From Sphingomonas sp. (GTDB lineage Bacteria; Pseudomonadota; Alphaproteobacteria; Sphingomonadales; Sphingomonadaceae), in the NCBI RefSeq assembly GCF_013816785.1, contig NZ_JACDDV010000010.1:1-48248 (forward strand): 48,248 bases of DNA, given 5' to 3'. This document shows positions 17,231 to 25,517 of the stretch, in pieces. The stretch's first letter is position 1. The number at the start of each line of letters is the position of its first letter. The position numbers and the translations under genes are program-made. The notes under the pieces are model-generated. The model was not told the DNA's origin. It worked only from the letters and a program-made list of their open reading frames with translations, and ran no database searches.

Positions 17231-19045
17231 ATGATCAGCGACGATCGGGTGAAGCAGGAATTCGGTCGGCTGGCCGAGTTATTCGATCGCCGCTGGCGCC
17301 TAGTGATCGTCGTCCTATGGCTGACTTATGCCGCCTGGATCATCTTCAGTCGCTGGGCGGCGATCCGCGGCTTCGCCCTGCCCGACACCGACGATAATCT
17401 GCGGTTGGCCGAGGTTCGCGCCTGGCTGGGCGGACAAGGTTGGTTCGACCTTCGCCAGCATCGTTTCGACCCGGTCCATGGCGGGGCCAATATCCACTGG
17501 TCGCGGCTGGTCGATCTGCCACTCGCCGGTCTGATCCTGCTGTTCAAGCCGCTGGTCGGCGGCGCCGGCGCTGAGCGGGTCGCGGTCACCGTTGCGCCGC
17601 TTCTGCCGCTGACCCTGCTGCTGTTCTCGCTGGCGCTGACGACGAAGCGGCTGGTCGGCGAGCGGGCGTGGCCGCTGCCAGTGCTCGGCATGCTGTGCGC
17701 CTATTCGACCCTCGCCATGTTTTCGCCGCTGCGCATCGACCACCACGGCTGGCAACTCGCGCTGTTAGGGTTGGCAGTGACGGGCATGGCCGACCCGCGC
17801 CGAGCGCGCGGCGGGGCGGTAACCGGCGTGGCAACGGGCCTATCGTTGACGATCGGGCTGGAGATGCTGATCTATCTGGCGCTGCTTGGCGGGGCGAGTG
17901 TGTTGCTGTGGGTGTGGCGGCGCGATCAGCGGCGGCGGCTGGCGGCCTATGCCGCGGCGATGGTTGCCTCGACCGGCGCCGCCTTCCTGCTGTTCGCGTC
18001 GAATGACAACCGGCAGGCGGTGTGCGATGCACTGTCGCCGGTGTGGCTGAGCGACGCCGCGGTCGGGGGCGCGGTGATGCTGGGCCTCGCCTGGCTCAAG
18101 CTCGATGGGTGGAAGGCACGGCTGGGCGCAGCGGTCGCGGGCGGCGCGATGGTGGCCGGATTCCACACGCTCGCCTGGCCGCACTGCCTGTCGCGGCTCG
18201 AAGGCGTGTCGCCTGCGGCGACCGCCCTGTGGCTCGACCATGTGCGCGAGGCGCGACCGTTCTACCGGCACGGGTGGCGGGTGGCGACGATCGTTATGGC
18301 ACTGCCGGCGACCGGCCTCATCGGCTGGGCGCTCCTCTTTTGGCGAGCGTGGAAGCGTGGCGGCGAACCGCACGACTTGCTTCCCCGAACCCTGGCCGTG
18401 GCGCTGCCGTCGATCGCCGCGCTGGTCCTGCTGTTCTGGCAGGTCCGGACCGGTCCGGCGGCGCAGATGCTGGCGTTGCCGGCGGCGACCGCGCTGATCG
18501 TGCTGGTTGCGGGGCCTTGGCTCAACTCGCCCAAGCTGTGGCTGCATGCGGTGGCCATCCCGTTGGTGCTGCTCGGGTTCGGGGCGCTGATCCCGCTGAT
18601 CATTCAGGTTGTGCCGCAGGAACAGACCAACAAAGCGTCCAAGCGAGTGTCAGGCGCCGATCGCCGTTGCCCCTCCCTGGCGGCGCTGGCGGCGGTGCAG
18701 CGACAGCCCAAGGGCGTGGTGTTCACCTTCCTCGATCTCGGCCCGCGGCTGATCGTCGCCACTCATCACGACACCATAGGCGGGCCCTATCACCGCAACG
18801 ACCAGGCGATCGCCGACGTGATGACCGCGTTCCGCGGCGACGCGAGCCAGGCCCGGCGGATCATCACCGAATATGGCAGCGACTATCTGCTGGTCTGCCC
18901 CGACATGTCGACCGCGACGATCTTCATGGCCGAAGCGCCCAAGGGGTTTTACGTTCAGTTGGCCAAGGGCCAGGTGCCCCCGTGGCTTCAACCGATCGAC
19001 CTTGGCAAGGGTTCGCCCTTCCTGATGTGGCGGGTGGTGCGTTAG
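17231..19045 (+). CDS. Polytopic membrane protein resembling STT3/PglB-like GT-C enzymes
   Basis: 604 residues with about twelve helices followed by a soluble C-terminal part (about residues 470-604). After the first helix comes LPDTDDNLRLAEVRAWL (acidic residues 52, 54, 55), then HWSRLVDLPLAG (about 89-100) and LRIDHHGWQLA (about 167-177). Acidic motif in the first outer loop plus a DHH motif is what STT3/PglB-like oligosaccharyltransferases and related GT-C enzymes carry, so a role in transferring a lipid-linked sugar or glycan is likely by inference. It diverges from gtrA with a 60-base gap. Databases sometimes give members of this family unrelated transporter names. Acceptor unknown. Confidence 0.62.
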   Translation: MISDDRVKQEFGRLAELFDRRWRLVIVVLWLTYAAWIIFSRWAAIRGFALPDTDDNLRLAEVRAWLGGQGWFDLRQHRFDPVHGGANIHWSRLVDLPLAGLILLFKPLVGGAGAERVAVTVAPLLPLTLLLFSLALTTKRLVGERAWPLPVLGMLCAYSTLAMFSPLRIDHHGWQLALLGLAVTGMADPRRARGGAVTGVATGLSLTIGLEMLIYLALLGGASVLLWVWRRDQRRRLAAYAAAMVASTGAAFLLFASNDNRQAVCDALSPVWLSDAAVGGAVMLGLAWLKLDGWKARLGAAVAGGAMVAGFHTLAWPHCLSRLEGVSPAATALWLDHVREARPFYRHGWRVATIVMALPATGLIGWALLFWRAWKRGGEPHDLLPRTLAVALPSIAALVLLFWQVRTGPAAQMLALPAATALIVLVAGPWLNSPKLWLHAVAIPLVLLGFGALIPLIIQVVPQEQTNKASKRVSGADRRCPSLAALAAVQRQPKGVVFTFLDLGPRLIVATHHDTIGGPYHRNDQAIADVMTAFRGDASQARRIITEYGSDYLLVCPDMSTATIFMAEAPKGFYVQLAKGQVPPWLQPIDLGKGSPFLMWRVVR

Positions 19046-19674
19046 CCTGCGAGCCCCGGCAGGCTGCGCTCCAGCCCGTCGAGCACGAACTGGGCAGCAA
19101 GCGCGGCCAGGATCACGCCGAGGAGGCGGGTGATCATCGCCTCCAGCTTGGCCCCGATCAGCTTCATCAGCGGACCCGCGGCGAGCAGCGCGGCCAGCGT
19201 CAGCAGGATCACCGCGGTCATCGCGGAAAGGACGATGAGGCCCGGGATCGTCCCGTCGGCTCGCGCCGACAACAGCATGATCGAGGCGATCGAGCCCGGG
19301 CCGGCGATCATCGGAATGGCCATCGGGAACACTGAAATATCGTCGGCTTCGGGTGTGCCTTCAATTTCCCGGGCGCGCTCCTCGCGCTTCTCGGTGCGTT
19401 TTTCGAACACCATTTCCAGAGCAATGATGAACAACATGATCCCGCCCGCCAACCGGAATGCGCTCAGGCTGATGCCCATGGTGCTGAGAAGCGGCTCGCC
19501 GAGCAGGGCGAAAAAGACGAGGATGCACCAGGCCACCGCCGCCGAGCGGACCGCCATCTTGCGGCGATGGGCAAGATCGGTGCCGCTGGTCAGCGATGCA
19601 AAGATCGGCGCGCACCCCGGCGGATCGATGATCACCAGCAAGGTGACGAACGCCGAAGTGAACAGTTCGATCAT
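19042..19674 (-). CDS. MarC-family integral membrane protein
   Basis: 210 residues with six hydrophobic helices. VIIDPPGCAPIFASL near residue 14, the FRLAGGIMLF helix and FPMAIPMIAGPGSI in the second half match MarC. The function of the family is not settled; an early link to multiple antibiotic resistance was not upheld. A charged cytoplasmic loop (about residues 92-112) separates the two halves. Its stop overlaps the stop of the convergent STT3-like gene by four bases, and its ATG overlaps the upstream secreted-protein gene. Confidence 0.9.
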   Translation of the reverse strand: MIELFTSAFVTLLVIIDPPGCAPIFASLTSGTDLAHRRKMAVRSAAVAWCILVFFALLGEPLLSTMGISLSAFRLAGGIMLFIIALEMVFEKRTEKREERAREIEGTPEADDISVFPMAIPMIAGPGSIASIMLLSARADGTIPGLIVLSAMTAVILLTLAALLAAGPLMKLIGAKLEAMITRLLGVILAALAAQFVLDGLERSLPGLAG

Positions 19675-20312
19675 TTCGGCGGGGCGGCAACGCGCTGGTC
19701 GAGCACCGTCACATAGCGCCGGCCGTTCCATTGCTTCGCCTGGAAGTGGCGAGCGCCGTTGACGGCGACCGTCCATGACCAGCTAAGCGTGCCATCGGCC
19801 GATCGACCCTGCCCGGCATCGGCCGGCGGCTTTCCCGCGATCCGTTCGATTGAGGGCGTGATTGCGGCATAGACAGCGCGCAGCCGGGCAAGTCCGGTGC
19901 ATGTGGCGCGCCGGACGAGCGGCCGGACCGGGCGGGCAAGCGGGGCCTTCAGCGTGTCGCCGCCATCCATGCTCCACTTCCAGCCGCCATCCTTCTGCCG
20001 CGACCAGACGGTGGTAAAATAGCCGTTCTGGCCCGCCGCGTTACGCGACGGACCGGTGTTGACCGCGAGGTTGCTGTCGCAAGACACGAAGCTGCGCGCT
20101 GGCCACCATATGACCGATCGCGGCGGATCCTTGCGGCCCTCCAGGAAATCCTGGGCCCAAACCGTCTGCGGCGTGAACATCACCGCTGTTGGTTCGGCAT
20201 ATTCGCGAAAGGCAGTCCACTGGCCAACTTTTTGCGCACGTGCGGCGAAAGCACGTTCCGCATCGATTGCGGTCGGCGTGGCGGCGGCGGCAAGCAACAA
20301 GGCGGCGATCAT
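19671..20312 (-). CDS. Exported protein with a possible SnoaL/NTF2-like fold
   Basis: 213 residues. The N terminus is a short hydrophobic signal-like stretch ending near ATPTA. The first half, [20 protein letters not shown] followed by a Phe/Trp-rich region, resembles SnoaL/NTF2-like small exported proteins. Several Trp ([23 protein letters not shown]) and two cysteines are present. It overlaps folD upstream and marC downstream by four bases each, so it is cotranscribed, with no clear shared pathway. No function assigned. Confidence 0.7.
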   Translation of the reverse strand: MIAALLLAAAATPTAIDAERAFAARAQKVGQWTAFREYAEPTAVMFTPQTVWAQDFLEGRKDPPRSVIWWPARSFVSCDSNLAVNTGPSRNAAGQNGYFTTVWSRQKDGGWKWSMDGGDTLKAPLARPVRPLVRRATCTGLARLRAVYAAITPSIERIAGKPPADAGQGRSADGTLSWSWTVAVNGARHFQAKQWNGRRYVTVLDQRVAAPPK

Positions 20313-21181
20313 AGGCTTTTCCCATAGCTAAAATTCTCGCGCCGGGCGGCGGAGACGAAGGTGTTACGTAGTAGACAGGCGATTGTCATTGGTCCGACCC
20401 CGCCCGGGACCGGGGTGATCGCACCGGCGACGTCGCTGGCCGAGGTGAAATCGACGTCGCCGACCAGGCGTCCTTCGATGCGATTGATGCCGACGTCGAT
20501 GACGGTCGCGCCGGGTTTGAGCCAGTCGCCCCTGACCATCTGCGGCTTCCCGACCGCGGCGACGACGATGTCGGCCTGGCGGACAACGGCGGGCAAGTCT
20601 TTCGTGCGGCTGTGGGCGATGGTGACGGTCGCGCTGTCACCGAGCAAGAGCAGCGCCAACGGCTTGCCGACTATGTTCGAGCGGCCAATGACAACGGCCG
20701 ATTTGCCCGACAGATCGCCAAGCTCGGCGCGGAGCAACTTGAGGCAGCCGAGCGGCGTGCAAGGAACGAATCCGTGTAGCCCGATCGCAAGCCGCCCGGC
20801 GTTGACGGGTGAAAAGCCGTCGACATCCTTGTCGGGGTCGATGCGGGTGATGACCTTGTTGGCGTCGATCTGCGGCGGCAGTGGTAGCTGGACGAGGATG
20901 CCGTCGACCGCCGGGTCGGCGTTCAGGCGATCGACCAGCGCAAGCAGATCGGTCTCGCTGGTGCCGGCCGAAAGGCGGTGCTCGAAGCTCTCCATTCCGG
21001 CCTCGACCGTCGCCTTGCCCTTGGCGCGGACATAGACGGCGGAGGCGGGGTCGTCGCCGACCAGCACCACCGCGAGGCCCGGCGCGCGGCCCTCGGCAGT
21101 TCGGAACCGGGCAACCTCGGCGGCGACCTCGCCGCGAAGGGCGGCGGCGGCGGCCTTGCCGTCGATGATTTTCGCGGTCAC
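20309..21181 (-). CDS. folD: Bifunctional 5,10-methylenetetrahydrofolate dehydrogenase/cyclohydrolase
   Basis: 290-residue cytosolic enzyme interconverting methylene-, methenyl- and formyl-tetrahydrofolate with NADP. The catalytic [14 protein letters not shown] block has the expected Tyr and Lys. [23 protein letters not shown] and the nucleotide-binding [18 protein letters not shown] are all present. The start codon is GTG, overlapping the yggT stop as GTGA. Normal length. It lies between yggT and a secreted-protein gene in one long minus-strand run. Confidence 0.95.
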   Translation of the reverse strand: MTAKIIDGKAAAAALRGEVAAEVARFRTAEGRAPGLAVVLVGDDPASAVYVRAKGKATVEAGMESFEHRLSAGTSETDLLALVDRLNADPAVDGILVQLPLPPQIDANKVITRIDPDKDVDGFSPVNAGRLAIGLHGFVPCTPLGCLKLLRAELGDLSGKSAVVIGRSNIVGKPLALLLLGDSATVTIAHSRTKDLPAVVRQADIVVAAVGKPQMVRGDWLKPGATVIDVGINRIEGRLVGDVDFTSASDVAGAITPVPGGVGPMTIACLLRNTFVSAARRENFSYGKSL

Positions 21182-21480
21182 GTCAGCGTCGGGCCCGCTT
21201 CAAGCGCGAGGCCGGCATTGACCTTGCGCAAAATCTGGATCGCCAGGATCAGGACGATCGGCGAAAAATCGATCCCGCCGAAGTCGGGCATGATTTTGCG
21301 GATTGGACGGTACAGCGGCGCGGTGATCCGTTCGAGCACGTCGAGCAGGGTGCGGACGAACCCCGAACTGGTGTTGATGACGTTGAACGCCACCAGCCAG
21401 CTGACGATGACCTGGGCGATGATAATCCACACCAGGACTTGAAGGATCATGTCGATGATCGAAAAAAGCGCGTAGAGCAT
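21178..21480 (-). CDS. YggT family membrane protein
   Basis: 100 residues with two hydrophobic segments (about 3-28 and 68-88). The family marks are [20 protein letters not shown] and [21 protein letters not shown]. YggT proteins are small inner-membrane proteins of uncertain role, linked in some bacteria to osmotic tolerance or cell division. ATG at 21480; the frame could extend twelve residues further but without support. The stop overlaps the folD GTG. Confidence 0.9.
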   Translation of the reverse strand: MLYALFSIIDMILQVLVWIIIAQVIVSWLVAFNVINTSSGFVRTLLDVLERITAPLYRPIRKIMPDFGGIDFSPIVLILAIQILRKVNAGLALEAGPTLT

Positions 21481-21536
21481 GGACGCTCGTCTAGCGGGCG
21501 CGCTCCTGGCGCACAACGACTGTTAAGGCGGGATTG

Positions 21537-22496
21537 TTACGGGGCGAAGCGGTTGCGTTGCGCCTCTGCCAGAATCAGCGCGAAATCGCCCGCCGGGTCG
21601 GTCCATTCGGCGAGCGGGGTCCAGCCCCCGGCCAGCAGCAGGAGACGGGCGCCGCGTGGGCCATATTTGTGGCTGTTCTCGGTGTGAATGCTCGCGCCCT
21701 TGGCGAAAGCGAAGCGCTGCCCGTCGATCTCGAACGCGACATCGCACTGCGCGACGAGATGCATTTCGATGCGCCCTTTCATGTCGTGCCAGCGCGCTTC
21801 GTGAGCAAATGCGTCGACGGGAATGTCGGCCTCGAGCTCGCGGTTGATCCTGCGCAGAATGTTCAAATTGAACGCGGCGGTGACGCCCTCGGGATCATCA
21901 TATGCCGCGATCAAGCGCTCGACCGGCTTAATCCGGTCCATCCCAATCAGCAGCTTGGCGCCGGTGCCGAGGATATGGCGAAAATGGCGCAGCAGGTCGG
22001 TCGCAGTACGGGGAATGAAGTTTCCGATCGTCGATCCAGGAAAGAAGCCCAGCCGCGGCAGCCCGTCGATCGCGGCGGGAAGCACGACCTGCTTAGTGAA
22101 ATCCGCCTCGACCGGGTGGACCGGGATACCGGGGAATTGGGCGTCGACCCGCGCGGCGCTCTCGCGCAAATAGTCCCCTGAAATGTCGATCGGGACATAG
22201 GCCCGGGGCTTCATTGCGCTGAGCAGCAGCGGGGTTTTGGTCGAGCTGCCCGACCCGAACTCGACGATCGCGCCGCCAGCGCCGGCGAGTGCAGCGATTT
22301 CGCCCATCTTAGCTTCGAGCAACGCGGTCTCGACGCGCGTCGGATAATAGCTCGGTAACCGAGTGATCGCGTCGAACAATTCGGAGCCGCGCAGATCGTA
22401 GAGCCAGCGCGCGGGTATTGCCGGGGTCAGCTCGGCGAGACCCGCGAGCACGTCGCCGCGAAACGCCGGATCGACCTCGTCAACGATCTTGAGCAA
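21537..22496 (-). CDS. egtD: L-histidine N(alpha)-methyltransferase EgtD
   Basis: 319-residue SAM-dependent enzyme that trimethylates histidine to hercynine, the first step of ergothioneine synthesis. Family blocks include RWLYDLRGSELFDAITRLPSYYPTR, the SAM site IVEFGSGSSTKT and FPGSTIGNF. The only start that keeps the usual N terminus is TTG at 22496, inside the last codons of egtB, with GGAG six bases upstream. It overlaps egtB by 17 bases, suggesting translational coupling. EgtD and EgtB together make the sulfur-carrying intermediate. No EgtC- or EgtE-like gene is visible nearby. Confidence 0.93.
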   Translation of the reverse strand: MLKIVDEVDPAFRGDVLAGLAELTPAIPARWLYDLRGSELFDAITRLPSYYPTRVETALLEAKMGEIAALAGAGGAIVEFGSGSSTKTPLLLSAMKPRAYVPIDISGDYLRESAARVDAQFPGIPVHPVEADFTKQVVLPAAIDGLPRLGFFPGSTIGNFIPRTATDLLRHFRHILGTGAKLLIGMDRIKPVERLIAAYDDPEGVTAAFNLNILRRINRELEADIPVDAFAHEARWHDMKGRIEMHLVAQCDVAFEIDGQRFAFAKGASIHTENSHKYGPRGARLLLLAGGWTPLAEWTDPAGDFALILAEAQRNRFAP

Positions 22497-23715
22497 GGCG
22501 GACTCCGGTGAACTGCCAGCGCGCGGCGGGCGGGAAGAAATTGCGGTAGCTCGCCCGGCTGTGGCCGCGCGGGGTCGCGCAGCTTGCGCCTTTCAGGACG
22601 AACTGCCCGCACATGAACTTGCCGTTATATTCGCCGACCGTGCCCGCTTCGGTTACAAATCCGGGGTAAGCGAGATAGGCCGACTGGGTCCATTGCCAGA
22701 CGTCGCCGAAGGGGCCGCCGCCGGGGCGGGGCATGATGGGGGCGGCCCGGTCCAGCTGGTGGCCATCGCGCGGGTCGGCGCTTGCGAAGGCGCTCTCCCA
22801 TTCGGCTTCGGCCGGCAACCGAGCGCCGGCCCAGCGGGCAAAAGCATCGGCCTCGTAATAGCTGACATGGGCGACTGGCGCAGCGGGATCGCGCGGCCGG
22901 CGGCCGGCGAGGGTGAAGTGGGTGCCGTCGTCGTGCCAATAGAGAGGGCCCGCAATGCCTTCGCGCACGACCCAGTCCCAGCCCTCGCTGAGCCACAGCG
23001 CGGGCGTGCGATAGCCGCCATCGACGATGAATTCGGCCCATTCGCCGTTGGTCACACAGCGGTCGGCGATGGCATGAGGATGGAGCAGCGCCTGGTGGCG
23101 CGGCCGCTCGCAATCGAAGGCGAAACCGCCGCCGCTACCGATCTCGACCAGCCCGACGCAGCCCTCGATCCAGCTTAGCGGCGGCGTAGTCGCCGCAGGC
23201 GCGGGATCGAAGTCAGCATAGGCCGGCTCAAGCGGATTTTGGGCGAAGGTGGCTAAGATGTCGGTGAGCAGCAGCTCCTGGTGTTGCTGTTCATGCTGGA
23301 TGCCGATTTCGACCAGTGCTGTCGCTTCGGGCGGAAGCGCGGGAAGTGCCTTGGCGAGGCTCGCATCGACCGCGCCGCGCCAGTCGCGCACCTCGTCAAG
23401 GCTGGGGCGGCTGATCATGCCGCGCTTCGGCCGTGGATGACGATCGCCCTCGCCTTCATAATAGCTGTTGAACAGATACGGCCAGCGCTCGTCGTGGAGC
23501 CGATAACCCGGGACATGATCGCGCAGCACGAACGTTTCGAAAAACCAGGTCGTGTGGGCGAGATGCCATTTGGCGGGTGAGGCGTCGGGATGGGGCTGGA
23601 TGGTCGCATCGGCGTCGCTCAACGGTGCGGCGAGGTCGAGCGTGAGCGTCCGAACCGCGGCGAGGCGCGCCGCAAGCGTATCGTCTAACTGTTTCGTGTA
23701 GCGCCGGGTTGCCAC
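22480..23715 (-). CDS. egtB: Ergothioneine biosynthesis sulfoxide synthase EgtB
   Basis: 411 residues. The N-terminal DinB-like domain carries the iron ligands: HLAHTTWFFETF and HEQQHQELLLTDI hold the expected histidines. The C-terminal FGE-sulfatase/formylglycine-enzyme-like domain has GGYRTPALWLSEGWDWV, PVAHVSYYEADAFARWAGARLP and SYRNFFPPAARWQF. EgtB couples hercynine with a thiol (cysteine or gamma-glutamylcysteine) using iron and oxygen. GTG at 23715 has a strong GGGAGG nine bases upstream and gives ATRRYTKQLDDTL. A longer frame adds Gly/Arg residues and was rejected. It overlaps the end of the adenosyltransferase gene by about 31 bases. Confidence 0.93.
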   Translation of the reverse strand: MATRRYTKQLDDTLAARLAAVRTLTLDLAAPLSDADATIQPHPDASPAKWHLAHTTWFFETFVLRDHVPGYRLHDERWPYLFNSYYEGEGDRHPRPKRGMISRPSLDEVRDWRGAVDASLAKALPALPPEATALVEIGIQHEQQHQELLLTDILATFAQNPLEPAYADFDPAPAATTPPLSWIEGCVGLVEIGSGGGFAFDCERPRHQALLHPHAIADRCVTNGEWAEFIVDGGYRTPALWLSEGWDWVVREGIAGPLYWHDDGTHFTLAGRRPRDPAAPVAHVSYYEADAFARWAGARLPAEAEWESAFASADPRDGHQLDRAAPIMPRPGGGPFGDVWQWTQSAYLAYPGFVTEAGTVGEYNGKFMCGQFVLKGASCATPRGHSRASYRNFFPPAARWQFTGVRLAQDR

Positions 23716-24257
23716 AGCACGTCGCCTCCCTCCGATGCCGCCACCCAACGCGCGGCGACGAACAAATGGTCCGACAGGCGATTGAGATAAGCAAGGGCGT
23801 GCGGGTTGACCTGCTCATCCGTGCCCAGCGCGACCGCGGCGCGTTCCGCGCGGCGAACGGTGGCGCGGGCCAGGTGCAGCTGCGCGACCGCCATTGACCC
23901 GCCGGGCAGGATGAAGCTGGTCAGCGGCGACAGATCGGTGTTCATCGCGTCGATCTCCTCTTCGATCCTGGTCACCTGCCGAGCGACGACGCGCAGTGCA
24001 TGTTGTTCGAAATCGGTTCCGAACGGAGTGGCAATGTCGGCGCCAAGATCGAACATCTCGTTCTGAACCCGGCGCAGGCCAGTCGCGAGATCGCCGTCTG
24101 GCAGCGCGGCGATGGCGACGCCGATCGCGCTGTTGGCCTCGTCGACCTCGCCGATCGCCGCCATGCGCGGGCCGGCCTTGCTGACGCGGCTGCCGTCGAC
24201 CAGCCCGGCGCTGCCCTCGTCGCCGGTGCGCGTGTAGATTTTGTTGAGCTTGACCAG
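23685..24257 (-). CDS. Cob(I)alamin adenosyltransferase, PduO/MMAB type (apparent CTG start)
   Basis: 190 residues if started at CTG. The enzyme transfers the adenosyl group of ATP to cob(I)alamin to make coenzyme B12. The N-terminal ATP-binding block KLNKIYTRTGDEG, then GEVDEANSAIG and the late RRAERAAVAL with NRLSDHLFVAARW, are PduO-type signatures. Related proteins usually begin M-V-K-L-N; here that Met position is a CTG at 24257, with AAGGG nine bases upstream. An ATG at 24347 would add 30 Ser/Pro-rich residues and lie inside the HIG1 gene; a TTG at 24302 is also possible. It follows the HIG1 gene by 16 bases. Product is firm; start is inferred. Confidence 0.88.
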   Translation of the reverse strand: MVKLNKIYTRTGDEGSAGLVDGSRVSKAGPRMAAIGEVDEANSAIGVAIAALPDGDLATGLRRVQNEMFDLGADIATPFGTDFEQHALRVVARQVTRIEEEIDAMNTDLSPLTSFILPGGSMAVAQLHLARATVRRAERAAVALGTDEQVNPHALAYLNRLSDHLFVAARWVAASEGGDVLWQPGATRNS

Positions 24258-24273
24258 GAGTTTTAGCCCTTGC

Positions 24274-24480
24274 TCAGCCCCGTCCGCCGCTGGCGAGGGC
24301 AAGAATGGCGATGACGATGACGATTGCGATGCCCTGATAGAGGACACGCCTTTGCATATATTTCTGCTGGATTTCGCCCGATGCGTCCTTGCCGTTGGCC
24401 ATGGCGATCACTCCGCGGACAAGGACATAGGCAGTCGCGCCCATTGCGACGACGAGGGCGATGATGAGGAGGATGTTCAT
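24274..24480 (-). CDS. HIG1-domain twin-transmembrane protein
   Basis: 68 residues with helices at about 3-22 and 48-65, joined by a loop RGVIAMANGKDASGEIQQKYMQRRVLYQG. The RG-I-MA-GKD pattern and RV-QG are the marks of the HIG_1_N (hypoxia-induced gene 1) domain, found in small proteins associated with cytochrome c oxidase. In bacteria the role is less known. An AGGAG ribosome site lies just upstream of the ATG. It lies between gluQ and the adenosyltransferase gene in the same direction. Confidence 0.85.
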   Translation of the reverse strand: MNILLIIALVVAMGATAYVLVRGVIAMANGKDASGEIQQKYMQRRVLYQGIAIVIVIAILALASGGRG

Positions 24481-24492
24481 GACGGCTCCTAT

Positions 24493-25329
24493 CTAGGACT
24501 GCGACAGGCGGAATCCTAGAGGGAGCTGGCCGGCAATCAGCTCGGCCGCCAGCTGCCTCCCGTCGCATCCCGCGTCGCGCATCGCCGCCAGCGTCGGCGC
24601 TAAATCGCGCTTGGCGAGGCGCCGGCCATCGCCATGGGTAACAAGCGGGTGGTGGAGATAGGCCGGTTCGGGCAAGCCGAGCAGCGTCTGGAGCAATCGC
24701 TGGATGGGGGTCGAGGGGCGCAAATCCTCAGCGCGTACGACCAAGGTGACGCCCGAAGCGGCATCGTCGACAACGCAGGCGAGATGGTAGGAGGATGGCG
24801 CGTCCTTGCGCGCTAGGATAACGTCGCCGATGTACTCGGGGCGTGCTTCGAAGCGGGTGCCGCCTTCCTCTGTCCAACCGGGCAGACCGGCAACGGCAAC
24901 TGCCTTCGCCGCGTCGAGCCGCCAGCTGTGCGAAGTCGAGGCGCGGCGGGTAGGATTGTCGGGCAGCCGGCGGCAGGTGCCGGGATAGGCGCTTGCGGCG
25001 TCACCGTGTGGCGCAGTCAACGACGCGGCGATGTCGGCTCGGGTGCAGAAGCAGGGATAGACCAAGCCGAGCGCCCGTAACCGGTCGAACGCCTTGCCAT
25101 AGACGGCGACCCGGTCCGACTGGACCAGCGGCTCCCCATCGACTGCGAGGCCAAGCCAATCGATATCCTCGAAGATGCCTTCGACATATTCGGGACGGTA
25201 GCGGCCGGGATCGAGATCCTCGATCCTCAGCCGAAAGCGATGACCGTTCGCGCGGCTCAGGACCGCCGAATAGGCGTGGCCCAGGTGCAGGCGTCCGGAG
25301 GGCGATGGGGCGAAGCGTGTGACGGTCAG
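24493..25329 (-). CDS. gluQ: Glutamyl-Q tRNA(Asp) synthetase (apparent CTG start)
   Basis: 278 residues from CTG at 25329. The enzyme attaches glutamate to queuosine-34 of tRNA(Asp). The protein begins TVTRFAPSPSGRLHLGHAYS, with the class I HIGH-like HLGH, then LRIEDLDPGRY. Zinc-type cysteines follow in YPCFCTRADI and YPGTCR. The KMSKS equivalent is AKRDLAPTL. The usual Met is replaced by CTG; the frame is closed by a TGA only two codons upstream, so no ATG, GTG or TTG can serve without losing the HLGH region. GGAG lies six bases before the CTG. The C-terminal anticodon domain of GluRS is absent, as expected for GluQ. Confidence 0.92.
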   Translation of the reverse strand: MTVTRFAPSPSGRLHLGHAYSAVLSRANGHRFRLRIEDLDPGRYRPEYVEGIFEDIDWLGLAVDGEPLVQSDRVAVYGKAFDRLRALGLVYPCFCTRADIAASLTAPHGDAASAYPGTCRRLPDNPTRRASTSHSWRLDAAKAVAVAGLPGWTEEGGTRFEARPEYIGDVILARKDAPSSYHLACVVDDAASGVTLVVRAEDLRPSTPIQRLLQTLLGLPEPAYLHHPLVTHGDGRRLAKRDLAPTLAAMRDAGCDGRQLAAELIAGQLPLGFRLSQS

Positions 25330-25340
25330 GACTCACTCCG
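25327..25340 (-). promoter_or_regulatory. Ribosome-binding site and CTG initiator of gluQ
   Basis: Read on the minus strand, GGAG is followed by six bases and then CTG, which aligns with the Met of GluQ relatives. The in-frame TGA between GGAG and CTG excludes an upstream start. This site decides the gene start. Confidence 0.7.
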
Positions 25341-25517
25341 GGACAAGGCGGCTCTTGACGACGATTCGCCAATTGTGGTGTCATGGCATCGTCACTCCGG
25401 CTTGGCATCCGGGTGGTCACAAGGGAAGACGGGCCGGATGCCCTCTCCATCTTGCGTGCGACAGGGCCTGGAGACGGTGTTCGGAACCGAGCGAACACTG
25501 GAGGCTTGCGTCAACGC

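Noticed and set aside
24493-25065. gluQ beginning at the TTG at 25065 (VYPCFC...)
   Set aside because: This would drop the HLGH region and the first 88 residues, which are well conserved in the same frame upstream to the CTG at 25329.
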